NCBI RefSeq assembly: GCF_900109855.1
Contig: NZ_FOBO01000015.1
Coordinates: 1-64,000, forward strand
Source of the DNA: Roseovarius tolerans
GTDB lineage: Bacteria; Pseudomonadota; Alphaproteobacteria; Rhodobacterales; Rhodobacteraceae
Direction: 5' to 3'
DNA length: 64,000 bases
The position numbers were made by a program, and so were the translations under genes. Under the pieces are notes generated by a model that saw only the letters and a list, made by a program, of their open reading frames with translations, was not told the DNA's origin and searched no databases. Within the stretch, counting starts at the first letter, position 1. Each line of letters opens with the position of its first letter. Positions 34,091 to 43,468 of the stretch are shown in pieces.

Positions 34091-34966
34091 ATGCAGGTCG
34101 CACTCCACGCAGGCGCACATATGACGGATGAGGACAGGCTGATTGCCTGCCTCGCCGAAAATCGCGACACCCTCGCGCGGTTCGGCACCAACGTGCCGCC
34201 GCCGCCCAGCTATCGCAAACTTTTGCGCGACATCCTTCAGCAGGCGCAGGATGCGGGGCTTGCGGGCGATGCGCGCGACGTGGTGATCGACGCGATCAGC
34301 ACCGAGGACGTCACCGACAGGCTCGTGCTCTCCAACCAGGGATTCTTCGGCACGCCCAAGATGGCGGTCGGCGGGCCGATCCTCTACCCGGCGGCGGATA
34401 TGCGGCTCAGCCTCTTTCGGCAGATTTTCGCGGGCGACGAGATCGAGCTTTTTCTCGGGCTGCGCAACCCGGCGATGTTCCTGCCCGCCTTGCTGCACGG
34501 CACGCCCTACACTTCCATCGCGCGCCTTCTCAACGACAACGATCCCGCCGACATGCGCTGGTCCGAGTTGATCGCACGGATTCGCAGCGCCCATCCCGAC
34601 ATGCCGATCACCGTCTGGTGCAATGAGGATACACCGCTGATCTGGTCGCAGATCGTGCGCGAGATGGCTGGGATTGATGCCACAGTGCCGATCGCGGGAG
34701 AATTCGCGCTGCTGTCCGAGATCATGACAAAGCCGGGGCGGCAGCGCTTTAACACCTATCTGCAGGCACATCCCAACATGACCGAGGTGCAGAAACGCCG
34801 TGTGATCGCGGCCTTCCTCGACAAGTTCGCCGACGAAGAGGCGATCGAGGAAGAACTCGACGCGCCCGGCTGGACCGACGAGATCGTTGCACGCCTCAGC
34901 GATCTTTACGACGAGGATCTCTACGAGATCCAGCGCATCGACGGGGTGCAGATGATCACGCCCTGA
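34091..34966 (+). CDS. Hypothetical protein, sulfotransferase-like N-terminal pattern
   Basis: This is a 291-residue soluble protein. The start ATG 34091 follows AAGG; a longer ATG at 34061 adds basic residues. The opening VALHAGAHMTDEDRLIACLAEN resembles the H-x-G-x-H strand-loop of LPS sulfotransferase-like proteins, but the PAPS-binding loop is not clear. The C-terminal half is very acidic (EEELDAPGWTDE). I do not assign a function. Copies of this pattern are common in Rhodobacteraceae. It runs on the opposite strand to tRNA-Thr. Confidence 0.62.
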   Translation: MQVALHAGAHMTDEDRLIACLAENRDTLARFGTNVPPPPSYRKLLRDILQQAQDAGLAGDARDVVIDAISTEDVTDRLVLSNQGFFGTPKMAVGGPILYPAADMRLSLFRQIFAGDEIELFLGLRNPAMFLPALLHGTPYTSIARLLNDNDPADMRWSELIARIRSAHPDMPITVWCNEDTPLIWSQIVREMAGIDATVPIAGEFALLSEIMTKPGRQRFNTYLQAHPNMTEVQKRRVIAAFLDKFADEEAIEEELDAPGWTDEIVARLSDLYDEDLYEIQRIDGVQMITP

Positions 34967-35059
34967 CCGGGCATTCACCCGCCCTGCGACACGTGTTACC
35001 CTCAGCCTGACGTCTGCCGTGCGCAGCGGTGGAATAGTTATGCAGCAAAGACGAGGTGG

Positions 35060-35716
35060 GTGGTGACCCAAAGACTCAGCATACGGCCCCTGGCACTGAT
35101 GCTTGCGCTGCTCTTCGGCGGCGTTCCGGTCCTCGCCGAGAGCGGCCAGACCACAACTTCGGCCCAACCGCCTGCCGGGTTGTTGTGGAATCGCACCGGC
35201 CTGCCGGCGGTGTTTCCGCTTCAGGTCAAGACACCACCTGGGCCGGACTATCACCTGACCCTGATCGACACGCAGACCGGCGAGGCCGCGCTTGCCGCCT
35301 ATATCGAGGGCGGCGCGTTCTTCAGGGTACTGGTGCCGCCGGGCACATTCCGCCTGCGCTTTGCCACGGGCACGGAGTGGCAGGGCGAGGATGTTCTGTT
35401 CGGACAAGGCGAGGCGACCCACCGCTTTGACCTGCGTCGCCCGCTGACCTTCGAGACGCGCGGTCTGGGCACCAAGGCGGGCCATATCGTAACGCTGACG
35501 CCCGGCACATCCGACGAGATCACGCGCGCCGCGCGCAAGGATCAGTTCATTTGCCAGTCCTTCAGACCGGGGTTTGCATCTCCCGCGCGTTCACCTCTCG
35601 ACCGGCGGGCAGATCAGGGACCGCGCGGCAAGGGTGATCTCATCGACGGCGAGCCCATGTTCCATGAGCCACTTGCGCGACCGCGCCATGACGTGCGATC
35701 CCGCTACTGCGGCTGA
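35060..35716 (+). CDS. Secreted hypothetical protein, possibly frameshifted at the 3' end
   Basis: This is a 218-residue protein with a signal peptide (GTG start, hydrophobic region LALMLALLFGGVPVLA). The mature part is a beta-rich domain (FPLQVKTPPGPDYHLTLID, YIEGGAFFRVLVPPGTF). From about residue 170 composition changes to arginine- and proline-rich, unlike the domain before it. The opposite strand there has an open frame with natural-looking sequence. This could mean a frameshift or a fused remnant. Confidence 0.55.
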   Translation: MVTQRLSIRPLALMLALLFGGVPVLAESGQTTTSAQPPAGLLWNRTGLPAVFPLQVKTPPGPDYHLTLIDTQTGEAALAAYIEGGAFFRVLVPPGTFRLRFATGTEWQGEDVLFGQGEATHRFDLRRPLTFETRGLGTKAGHIVTLTPGTSDEITRAARKDQFICQSFRPGFASPARSPLDRRADQGPRGKGDLIDGEPMFHEPLARPRHDVRSRYCG

Positions 35717-35930
35717 CCAACCTCCCGTAGATGATTGCCACCTGAGCACTGCATCACGCCATGCAGCGGGCCAATCGCACAAGAGAGCAGCGAATGTCAG
35801 CAGACGTTGATCGTCGGCACGCCACTGACGATCTTGCCCCCATGGTCAGGAAAAATGGCTGCGGGCAAGACCGACCGCAGCCTTTGGATCAGGTATCAAA
35901 TGTCGTTGGTGTCAATGCACCGCGCCGGCA

Positions 35931-36191
35931 TCACGCCATGCCCAGAGCTTCCTTGTACATTTCCAGCACCGCCTCTTCCTCGGCGATGTCGTCCTTGTCG
36001 CGTTTACGCAGCGCGATCACCTTGCGCATGACTTTGGTGTCATAGCCGCGCGCCTTGGCCTCGGCCATGACCTCTTTCTGCTGGTCGGCGAGGTCTTTCT
36101 TCTCGGCTTCCAGACGCTCGAACCGCTCGATGAACTGGCGCAGCTCATCTGCGGTCACGCGATAGGTGCTGTCGGACGTCATATCGTTCAT
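35931..36191 (-). CDS. DUF2312/UPF0335 family protein
   Basis: This is an 86-residue coiled-coil protein. The pattern YRVTADELRQFIERFERLE...KKDLADQQKEVMAEAKARGYD...KVIALRKRD is the DUF2312 signature found widely in Alphaproteobacteria. The start ATG 36191 follows GGAGG. The family's function is unknown; members often appear as single genes. Confidence 0.9.
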   Translation of the reverse strand: MNDMTSDSTYRVTADELRQFIERFERLEAEKKDLADQQKEVMAEAKARGYDTKVMRKVIALRKRDKDDIAEEEAVLEMYKEALGMA

Positions 36192-36335
36192 TGGGGGCCT
36201 CCGCTCTGGACAGGGCGCATGACTAGCCGTGCGCGGGTCGCCATGCAAGCGGCATCTGCGCGCAGGGCTTGCAGGGCGCAGCGCTTTCGCTTACGCGCAG
36301 GCGCAACAGTCTTCTGACCAAGGAGAGAACTCGCC

Positions 36336-36551
36336 ATGGAAATCCTGATCTGGCTCGGAGCCGCGCTATCGCTTGGCGGACTGGTGGGATTGGTGTGGTG
36401 TATCCTCACCGTCTGGAAGGCCCGCCGCGCAGGTCAATCCGACACCGACCTGCGCGCCACAATTCAAAGGGTCATGCCGCTCAATACCGGCGCCTTGTTC
36501 CTGTCGGTGCTTGGCCTGATGATGGTGGTGGTGGGCATCATGCTGGGCTGA
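36336..36551 (+). CDS. Small two-helix membrane protein
   Basis: This is a 71-residue protein with two hydrophobic helices (about 4-26 and 50-70) joined by a basic loop (KARRAGQSDTDLRA). AAGGAGAG precedes the ATG. It occurs as a small inner-membrane protein of unknown function; no further motifs. Confidence 0.75.
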   Translation: MEILIWLGAALSLGGLVGLVWCILTVWKARRAGQSDTDLRATIQRVMPLNTGALFLSVLGLMMVVVGIMLG

Positions 36552-36570
36552 GCCGCCAACGCCCGCACGC

Positions 36571-37491
36571 TCACACCTTGGTCGCCGACACCGGCGGCGT
36601 TACCCGCCGCTTGAGCACCGCCTCGCGCCAAGAGATGAAGCTGACCGAGCCGACGATGACCGTGCCACCCAGCACCACGAAGATATCGACACCCTCGCCA
36701 AAGACCAGCGCGCCCAACAGCACAGCCCAGACCAGTTGCAGAAACGTCACCGGCTGCGTCACCGTCAACGGGGCCGACCGAAACGCCAGCGTCATCGTGT
36801 AATGTCCCCCCGTCGCAAGACAGGCCACGCAGAACAGCACCCCCAATTCCCACCATGTCGGCGTGACCCACACCGCCCAGGCCATCGGGGCCAGACCGAC
36901 CGTCACGGTGATCGACAGCATCGCCACGACCACCCCGGCGCTGATCCGACCCGATATCATCTTGGCCAGCAGATAAGAGCCGCCGAAAAAGATTGCGGTG
37001 AACAGCATCGCCAGGTGCCCGGTGCCCACCTCGCGAAACCCCGGCCGCAGGATGATAAGCGCACCGCAGAGCGCCACCACCACCGCCATCACCCGGCGCG
37101 CCGCCAGCGTCTCGCCAAGGAAAAGCGCCGCTCCGAGTGTTACATAGATCGGCGACAGGTAATTCATGGCCGTCACATCCGCGATGGGAATGCGCGCCAT
37201 CGCATAGAACCACAGCCCGACTCCCAGAGTATGAAACGCGCCACGAGCGCCGATCAACCCCCAAGTGCCCCGGTCGAGCCGCAGATCGCGCAGCGTGGTC
37301 AGCAGCGGCAGCAAGAAGATCAGGCCCATCGCATACCGCAGGAACGCCGCCTGCGGGGCAGGTACCCGCGTGCCCAGAACCTTCACCAGCGCCGTGACCC
37401 CCACAAAGAGTAGCCCCGTCACCACCATCCAGAACACGCCCCATCCGGGACGCGCGGCGGCCTCCGCCGAAATACCGTCTTTCGCGCTCAT
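36571..37491 (-). CDS. DMT-family transporter (EamA domains)
   Basis: This is a ten-helix inner-membrane transporter of about 306 residues with two EamA repeats; LGVGLWFYAMARIPIADVTAMNYLSPIYVTLGAALFLGE is the repeat-end signature. Drug/metabolite exporters of this family move small metabolites. Start assignment is weak: ATGs at 37491, 37500 and 37557 are all possible; the first is used. Confidence 0.85.
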   Translation of the reverse strand: MSAKDGISAEAAARPGWGVFWMVVTGLLFVGVTALVKVLGTRVPAPQAAFLRYAMGLIFLLPLLTTLRDLRLDRGTWGLIGARGAFHTLGVGLWFYAMARIPIADVTAMNYLSPIYVTLGAALFLGETLAARRVMAVVVALCGALIILRPGFREVGTGHLAMLFTAIFFGGSYLLAKMISGRISAGVVVAMLSITVTVGLAPMAWAVWVTPTWWELGVLFCVACLATGGHYTMTLAFRSAPLTVTQPVTFLQLVWAVLLGALVFGEGVDIFVVLGGTVIVGSVSFISWREAVLKRRVTPPVSATKV

Positions 37492-37588
37492 GGCATGCAT
37501 TAACTCACGCCGCGCATCATCTGTCGAGCACGCCCGACCTGCTTTCTCATGCGCCATGCGCAACACCAAGTCCCGCTATCTGCATGGC

Positions 37589-38518
37589 TTAGGGCAGAGG
37601 AATGAACTCGGCGTCATCTCCCGGCGGCAGTCGGAACCGCCCCTCGGCCCAGTCCCCCGTCGCCCAATCCGCCTTGGCCGCTTCGATCTTCTCACGGCTG
37701 GAGGCCACGAAATTCCACCAGATATAGCGCGGCCCGCTTAGCGTCTCACCGCCCAAGACGATCAGTCGCGCCCCGGCCTCACCCGCGCGCATACTGATCC
37801 GGTCACCGGGTCGAAAGACCATCATCTGCCCGGCCTCGAACACCTGACCCGCCACCTCGACCGCACCCGCGATCACGTAAACTCCGCGATCCTCGTGATC
37901 CTCGGGCAGCGGCAGGCCTGCCCCAGGCTCCAGCCGGACATCGGCATAGAACATGTCGGTGAAGGTGCTGACCGGCGCCGTCGCACCCCACGCCCGCCCC
38001 ATGATCAGCCGCGCCTGCGCGCCGCCCTCCTCCAGCAGCGGCAGCGCGTCCTTACCGTGATGCTCGAAACTGGCGCTCCGCTCTTCCTCGGCGTCCGGCA
38101 GGGCCACCCAAGTCTGGATACCAAAGAGCCTGCTTTCACCGCGCCGGGTGGCGTCGCTCGTGCGTTCCGAATGGGTCACGCCGCGTCCCGCCACCATCCA
38201 GTTGACGGCTCCGCGATGAATCATCTGATCGGTCCCCAGACTGTCGCGATGCTGAAATTCGCCGTCGAACAGGTAGGTGACCGTGCCAAGACCGATATGC
38301 GGATGCGGGCGCACGTCGATGCCCTGCCCGGTCAGAAACTCCGCCGGGCCCATCTGGTCGAAAAAGATGAACGGCCCGACCATCTGCCGTCGTGGCGCGG
38401 GCAGCGCCCGGCGCACCTCGAACCCGCCGATATCGCGGGCGCGCGGCACGATCACCGTCTCTATCGCATCAGGCCCCGCATCGGGGCAGACCGGCTCAAC
38501 TGTCGGGTTCCAGCTCAT
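37589..38518 (-). CDS. Pirin family protein
   Basis: This is a 309-residue bicupin. The metal ligands are in the family pattern RPHPHIGLGTVTYLFDGEFQHRDSLG. The C-terminal cupin starts near 225. Pirins bind Fe and some are quercetinases or redox regulators; the substrate is unknown here. It is a single gene between two transporter genes. Confidence 0.92.
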   Translation of the reverse strand: MSWNPTVEPVCPDAGPDAIETVIVPRARDIGGFEVRRALPAPRRQMVGPFIFFDQMGPAEFLTGQGIDVRPHPHIGLGTVTYLFDGEFQHRDSLGTDQMIHRGAVNWMVAGRGVTHSERTSDATRRGESRLFGIQTWVALPDAEEERSASFEHHGKDALPLLEEGGAQARLIMGRAWGATAPVSTFTDMFYADVRLEPGAGLPLPEDHEDRGVYVIAGAVEVAGQVFEAGQMMVFRPGDRISMRAGEAGARLIVLGGETLSGPRYIWWNFVASSREKIEAAKADWATGDWAEGRFRLPPGDDAEFIPLP

Positions 38519-38601
38519 CGCGCATCCTCCATGCTATTCTCCATCATAGCACGATCACGCCCGCCGCTCAGCCGCCAGCCCCGCACAGACCCTGTGCAGG
38601 C

Positions 38602-39195
38602 TCAGCCGGTCAGAAGGTTCGCGGCGATCGCCCACATCACCGCCCCCACCCCGGCGTCGAGCACCCGCCAACTGCCCGGACGACGAAAGACCGGGGCCAG
38701 CAACCGCGCGCCATAGCCAAGAGCAAAGAAGAACACAAAACTCGCGCAGACCGCGCCGATGCCGAATGCCAGCCGATCCTCGTATTGCGCAGAAATCGTG
38801 CCCAGAAGCACCACCGTATCGAGATAGACATGCGGGTTGAGCCAGGTCAGCGCCAGACAGGTCAGCACCGCACGCCGCAGGCTGCCCGCACCATGGCCTG
38901 CCTCCAACACGGCCCCGCCGCGCCACGCGGCCCAGAAGCTGCGCGCGCCATAAATCAGCAGGAACGCCGCCCCGCCATAGCGCATCACCCGCTCCAGCCC
39001 CGGCACCAATTCGGCCAGCGCACCGAACCCGCTGACCCCCGCCGCCACCAGCACCGCGTCGGAAAAGGCACAGACCAGCACCACCGCCAGCACATGCTCG
39101 CGCCGCAATCCCTGCCGCAGAACAAAGGCATTCTGCGCCCCGATCGCGAGAATGAGCGAAAACCCCAACGCAAACCCCGCCAGCCCTGCCTGCAT
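38602..39195 (-). CDS. argO: LysE/ArgO family amino-acid exporter
   Basis: This 197-residue membrane protein has about six hydrophobic segments. The LysE/ArgO signature FALGFSLILAIGAQNAFVLRQGLRRE is at the N-terminus. The family exports basic amino acids. The ATG at 39195 is preferred over a longer frame that is not family-like. It is divergent from a LysR-type gene that matches its known regulator ArgP. Confidence 0.9.
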   Translation of the reverse strand: MQAGLAGFALGFSLILAIGAQNAFVLRQGLRREHVLAVVLVCAFSDAVLVAAGVSGFGALAELVPGLERVMRYGGAAFLLIYGARSFWAAWRGGAVLEAGHGAGSLRRAVLTCLALTWLNPHVYLDTVVLLGTISAQYEDRLAFGIGAVCASFVFFFALGYGARLLAPVFRRPGSWRVLDAGVGAVMWAIAANLLTG

Positions 39196-39321
39196 GCCCC
39201 TGCCCCTTCTTCTTGGCAAAAATACTCGAAAACCCGAGGCCGTCACCCGCGCCACGGCTTGCCTACCGCGCCACATCACATTATCCAAATTCACTATGTT
39301 TACTCAGTATAAGTACATCTG
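39196..39321. promoter_or_regulatory. argO-argP divergent regulatory region
   Basis: These 126 bp hold the promoters of argO (left) and argP (right). The stretch 39283-39318 is AT-rich (ATTATCC, TATGTTTACTCAGTATAAG) and suits the ArgP-binding and core promoter elements, but I could not define them exactly. Confidence 0.4.
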
Positions 39322-40209
39322 ATGCCTCTCCCGTCCGATCACCTCACCACCCTGACGGCGATCCTGCAGACCGGCAGCTTCGAAGCCGCAGCGCGGCATC
39401 TCGGCGTCACCCAATCTGCGATCTCGCAGCGGATCAAGGCGCTCGAATCGCGTATCGGCGCGCAGTTGGTTCACCGCACCACTCCCTGCACGGCGACCGA
39501 GGCGGGCCAGCGCCTCGCCGCGCATGCCGATCAGGTGGCACTGCTTGACGCCCGGCTCGCCCGGGATCTGGCGGGCCTCGCTCCCGCACCGCAAACCCGG
39601 CTGCGCCTCGCGATCAACGCCGACAGCCTCGCCACATGGCTGCCCGACGCGCTTGCTCAGTTATCGGGCCATCTCTTCGATCTGGTGATCGAGGATCAAG
39701 ACACGGCCCATGACCGGCTCACCCGGGGCGAGGTGCTGGGCGCGCTCACCTCGCGCGCGGCCCCGCTGCCGGGCTGCGATGTGACACCGCTGGGGCGCTT
39801 GCGCTATATCGCCACCGCCAGCCCCACCTTTATTGACCGCCACTTTAGCGCAGGCGTTACTGATGATACCCTCGCTCTCGCCCCAATGCTGCAATTCGAC
39901 AGCCGCGATCAGCTGCAACATCGCTGGATCACACATGCCACCGGGGCCGCGCTCACCCCGCCCTGCCACCGGCTGCCGTCGTCCGAGGGTTTCGCCACCG
40001 CGGCCCGGCTCGGCCTCGGGTGGGGCATGAACCCCGAGCCGCTCGTGGCGCAGGATCTCGCAGATGGCACGTTGCGCGCGCTCATCCCCGACACACCGCT
40101 CGACACCCCGCTCTACTGGCAATCCTCGCGCCTGATGAGCACGGCACTCCGCCCTGTCACCCGCGCGCTGCGCCGCGCAGGGCGCACCGGGCTGCTGCCC
40201 CCCGACTGA
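39322..40209 (+). CDS. argP: ArgP/IciA-type LysR regulator
   Basis: This is a 295-residue LysR regulator. The N-terminal HTH has LTAILQTGSFEAAARHLGVTQSAISQRIKALESRIG. The effector domain begins near 90. Its place divergent from argO and the ArgP-like opening (PLPSDHLTTLTAILQTGSFE) mark it as the lysine/arginine-responsive activator of argO. Confidence 0.9.
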   Translation: MPLPSDHLTTLTAILQTGSFEAAARHLGVTQSAISQRIKALESRIGAQLVHRTTPCTATEAGQRLAAHADQVALLDARLARDLAGLAPAPQTRLRLAINADSLATWLPDALAQLSGHLFDLVIEDQDTAHDRLTRGEVLGALTSRAAPLPGCDVTPLGRLRYIATASPTFIDRHFSAGVTDDTLALAPMLQFDSRDQLQHRWITHATGAALTPPCHRLPSSEGFATAARLGLGWGMNPEPLVAQDLADGTLRALIPDTPLDTPLYWQSSRLMSTALRPVTRALRRAGRTGLLPPD

Positions 40210-40213
40210 CGCA

Positions 40214-40240
40214 AAGGGCCGCCCAAAAAGAGCGGCCCTT
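40214..40240 (+). terminator. Terminator between argP and yebC
   Basis: The stem AAGGGCCGC (40214-40222) pairs perfectly with GCGGCCCTT (40232-40240) around a CCAAAAAGA-type loop. It lies between two convergent genes and lacks a long T-tract, so it may serve both. Confidence 0.6.
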
Positions 40241-40281
40241 ATGTCATCTTGCCAGAAATACTCAGCCCGAAAGAGCAGCCG

Positions 40282-41022
40282 TCAAAGTTGCTCCATCACC
40301 TCGTCCGAGGCCTCGAAATTGGTGGTGACGCGCTGCACGTCATCGTCATCCTCCAGCGCCTCGATCAGCTTCATCAGCTTTTCCATGTTCTCGAGGTCCA
40401 TCTCGGTGGTGGTGGTGGGCTTCCACACCAGCTTGGTCGATGTGCTCTCGCCGAGTTCCGCCTCGAGCGCATTGGACACATCATTGAGATCGGTATCGGC
40501 GCACCAGATCACGTGACCGTCTTCGACGCTCTCGACATCCTCGGCGCCGGCCTCGATCGCGGCCATCATGACTGTGTCGGCATCGCCCACCTCAGCGGGA
40601 TAGGTGATCTCGCCCTTGCGCTCGAACATGAAACCGACGCTGCCGGTCTCGCCTAAGTTGCCGCCGTTCTTGGAAAAAGTCGACCGCACGGTCGATGCGG
40701 TGCGGTTGCGGTTGTCGGTCATCGCCTCGACGATCACCGCGACGCCGTTGGGTCCGTACCCTTCGTACCGGATTTCTTCATAATCCTCGGCATCGCCGCC
40801 TGACGCCTTCTTGATGGCGCGCTCGATATTGTCCTTGGGCATGGATTGCGCCTTGGCTTCCTTGATCGCGAGGCGCAGGCGCGGGTTCTTGTCGGGGTCC
40901 GGGTCGCCCATCTTGGCGGCGACGGTGATCTCCTTGGAAAACTTGGAGAAAAGTTTCGCCCGCACGGCATCCTGCCGCCCCTTGCGGTGTTGAATATTCG
41001 CCCATTTGGAATGGCCGGCCAT
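40282..41022 (-). CDS. yebC: YebC/PmpR family protein
   Basis: This is a 246-residue protein with the YebC opening [19 protein letters not shown] and the [21 protein letters not shown] core. YebC family members are transcription regulators or, in recent work, help ribosomes at difficult motifs. The start ATG 41022 follows GGAGAAGG; the longer frame is not family-like. Stand-alone gene. Confidence 0.95.
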   Translation of the reverse strand: MAGHSKWANIQHRKGRQDAVRAKLFSKFSKEITVAAKMGDPDPDKNPRLRLAIKEAKAQSMPKDNIERAIKKASGGDAEDYEEIRYEGYGPNGVAVIVEAMTDNRNRTASTVRSTFSKNGGNLGETGSVGFMFERKGEITYPAEVGDADTVMMAAIEAGAEDVESVEDGHVIWCADTDLNDVSNALEAELGESTSTKLVWKPTTTTEMDLENMEKLMKLIEALEDDDDVQRVTTNFEASDEVMEQL

Positions 41023-41121
41023 GGTGCCTTCTCCTGCATCTTCGGAAATCTGACGCCTTTTATCCGCTGTCGCGCGACAGGGCAACGCCCCTCTCGCACG
41101 GCCTAAAAGGGGTGCGGTATC

Positions 41122-41154
41122 ATGTCGGTATTACGTCGGTATCGCGTCGGTTTG
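41122..41154. repeat. Three 11-bp tandem repeats upstream of bchE
   Basis: ATGTCGGTATT, ACGTCGGTATC and GCGTCGGTTTG follow each other at 41122-41154, sharing CGTCGGT or TGTCGGT. The unit equals one helical turn, so proteins could bind on one face. It lies just upstream of the PpsR boxes. The role is unknown; a response-regulator site is possible. Confidence 0.6.
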
Positions 41155-41159
41155 ATATA

Positions 41160-41202
41160 TGTCAACTAAACTGGACACTTCCTCTGTTAGCCTGAATTGA
41201 CA
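41160..41202 (+). promoter_or_regulatory. Two PpsR/CrtJ-type boxes upstream of bchE
   Basis: Two exact TGT-N12-ACA sites occur at 41160-41177 and 41185-41202, the pattern recognised by the redox/light-responsive repressor PpsR (CrtJ). Their centres are 25 bp apart and the second ends 18 bp before the bchE start. Paired boxes usually give cooperative repression of photosynthesis genes in the presence of oxygen. Confidence 0.8.
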
Positions 41203-41220
41203 GGACAGGGAGACACCACC

Positions 41221-42882
41221 ATGCGCATCGTGCTCATTCACCCCAACTATCACTCCGGCGGCGCTGAGATCGCCGGAAGCTGGCCACCCGCCTGGGTCGC
41301 CTATCTGGCGGGCCATCTGCGCGATGCGGGGTATGACGATGTGCAGTTCATCGACGCCATGACCAACCGTATCGACGACGACACCCTGCGCGCCCGCCTG
41401 CGCGATTTGCAGCCCGATGTGATCGGCGTCACTGCCATCACCCCGTCGATCTACGTGGCCGAAAACATTCTCAAACTCGCACAGGAGGAAGTGCCGGACG
41501 CGCTCCGCGTTCTTGGAGGCGTGCATGCCACCTTCATGTACAAGCAGGTGTTTTCCGAGGCCCCTTGGGTCGATGTGATCGTGCGCGGCGAGGGTGAGGA
41601 GATTTTCCTGAACCTCATCCGCGCTGTGGATAAGGGCGAATGGCTCGCCGCGCGTGGCGCGATCAAGGGGCTGGCCTATCTCGACGGCGACACGATCAAG
41701 GCCACACCGGCGGCGGCGACGGTCAAGGATCTCGATTCGATCAATCCCGACTGGTCGCTGCTTGAATGGGAGAAATACATCTACGTGCCCTTGGGCAAGC
41801 GCGTCGCGATCCCCAACATGGCGCGCGGCTGTCCGTTCACCTGCTCGTTCTGCAGCCAATGGAAATTCTGGCGTGACTACCGCGTGCGCGATCCCAAAAA
41901 AGTCGTCGACGAGATCGAGAACCTGGTGAACAACCACGGCGTCGGGTTTTTTATCCTCGCCGACGAGGAACCCACCATCAACAAGAAGAAATTCGTTCAA
42001 TTCTGCGAGGAACTGATCAAGCGCGACCTGCCCGCCCGCGTGCAATGGGGCATCAACACCCGCGTGACGGACATCTACCGCGACCGCGATCTGCTGGCCT
42101 TTTACCGCAAGGCGGGGCTGGTGCATGTGAGCCTTGGCACCGAGGCGGCGGCGCAATTGAAACTCGATCAGTTCAACAAGGAAACCAAGGTCGAGGAGAA
42201 CAAGGAGGCGATCCGCCTCTTGCGCGAGGCGGATATCTTTACCGAGGCGCAGTTCATCGTCGGCCTCGACAACGAGACCCCAGAGACGCTGGAGGAAACC
42301 TTTCAGATGGCGTGGGACTGGCAGCCGGATCTCGCCAACTGGGCGATGTACACGCCCTGGCCGTTCACGCCGCTTTTTCAGGAGTTGCGCGATCAGGTCG
42401 AGATCTTCGATTTCTCGAAATACAATTTCGTCACGCCGATCATGAAGCCCGCCACCATGACGCGCGGCGAACTCCTCGATGGAGTGATGAAGAACTATCG
42501 CCGCTTTTACATGCGCAAGGCGCTGTTTCACTACCCGTGGCGCGGCACGGGCTATCGGCGGCGCTATCTGCTGGGCTGCCTCAAGGCATTTCTCAAGGCA
42601 GGCTTTGCCCGCACCTTCTATGATCTGGGCAAGGCCGGATACTGGGGCCCGCAGACCAAGAACAAGGTCAGTTTCGACTTTGACGAGACCCGCACCATCG
42701 CCGAGGCGCAGATGGAGGATTGGGAGGCCAGCGCCGACCGCGCCGCGCGTGCCGCAGAGCGCCGCGAGGCGGTGCGCGCCCAGATGAAGGACCGCGCGGG
42801 TGAGCGCAAGCAGGGCTTCAAGATGCCCAACGGGGCCGAAGTGCGCGCCTGCGGTGGAAGCACCGAGCAGATGGATGCCTGA
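41221..42882 (+). CDS. bchE: Anaerobic Mg-protoporphyrin IX monomethyl ester cyclase
   Basis: This 553-residue protein is a B12-dependent radical SAM enzyme. The cobalamin-binding Rossmann part comes first ([21 protein letters not shown]). The radical SAM cluster motif CPFTCSFC (about 201-208) follows. It forms ring E of bacteriochlorophyll using water as oxygen source. The ATG at 41221 follows GGGAG; an ATG at 41197 is weaker. Its stop overlaps bchJ by 8 bases. It marks a phototrophic host. Confidence 0.96.
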   Translation: MRIVLIHPNYHSGGAEIAGSWPPAWVAYLAGHLRDAGYDDVQFIDAMTNRIDDDTLRARLRDLQPDVIGVTAITPSIYVAENILKLAQEEVPDALRVLGGVHATFMYKQVFSEAPWVDVIVRGEGEEIFLNLIRAVDKGEWLAARGAIKGLAYLDGDTIKATPAAATVKDLDSINPDWSLLEWEKYIYVPLGKRVAIPNMARGCPFTCSFCSQWKFWRDYRVRDPKKVVDEIENLVNNHGVGFFILADEEPTINKKKFVQFCEELIKRDLPARVQWGINTRVTDIYRDRDLLAFYRKAGLVHVSLGTEAAAQLKLDQFNKETKVEENKEAIRLLREADIFTEAQFIVGLDNETPETLEETFQMAWDWQPDLANWAMYTPWPFTPLFQELRDQVEIFDFSKYNFVTPIMKPATMTRGELLDGVMKNYRRFYMRKALFHYPWRGTGYRRRYLLGCLKAFLKAGFARTFYDLGKAGYWGPQTKNKVSFDFDETRTIAEAQMEDWEASADRAARAAERREAVRAQMKDRAGERKQGFKMPNGAEVRACGGSTEQMDA

Positions 42883-43468
42883 CGGCGGCTATATTGAGGC
42901 GCGGATCGGTCCGAACGCGGTGCTGCAACTCGCCCCCGCGATGGACCGTTTCGCGGGTGAGGCGGCGCGCCGCGCGCTTTTTGCGCCTGTCGGCTTTGAT
43001 CCGTTGCCTGGTGCGGAGGCGATGATCGACGAGCGCCCGGTCGCCGCGCTGCACCGTGCCCTGCGCCGGGGCCATCCCGATATCGCGGACCGAATCGCGC
43101 GGGCCGCAGGCACCGCCACCGGCGACTATATCCTTGCCAATCGCATCCCCCGCGCCGGGCAAACCCTGTTGTGCGCCCTGCCCGCTTCCCTCGCCGCGCC
43201 GCTTCTCACGCGTGCGATCTTGGCCCACGGCTGGACCTTCTGCGGCAGCGGTCAGTTGACGGCGCGCGGCCGTCACCCGGTGGTTTTCACGCTTGAGAAC
43301 AACCCGATACCGCAAGTGGGAGAAAGCGCCGCGCCGGTCTGTCACTGGCATGCGGCGTGTTTCGAGCGGCTGTTCACCCGGCTTGTCCACCGGCACTCCA
43401 AGGTTGTCGAGACCACCTGCTGCGCCACCGGTGCCGCCGCCTGCCGGTTTGCGGTGTCATGGCGCTGA
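42875..43468 (+). CDS. bchJ: BchJ, bacteriochlorophyll biosynthesis 4-vinyl reductase-like protein
   Basis: This is a 197-residue protein with the V4R-type domain: the C-terminal part [36 protein letters not shown] contains the cysteine pattern of V4R proteins. BchJ was named 4-vinyl reductase; later work suggests it helps the pathway rather than reducing the vinyl group itself. The start overlaps the bchE stop, so both are controlled by the PpsR boxes. Confidence 0.9.
   Translation: MPDGGYIEARIGPNAVLQLAPAMDRFAGEAARRALFAPVGFDPLPGAEAMIDERPVAALHRALRRGHPDIADRIARAAGTATGDYILANRIPRAGQTLLCALPASLAAPLLTRAILAHGWTFCGSGQLTARGRHPVVFTLENNPIPQVGESAAPVCHWHAACFERLFTRLVHRHSKVVETTCCATGAAACRFAVSWR

Noticed and set aside
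34049..35485. A 478-codon minus-strand open frame
   Set aside because: Antisense to two plus-strand genes, composition not protein-like.
41131..42531. A 466-codon minus-strand open frame
   Set aside because: Antisense to bchE, no family features.
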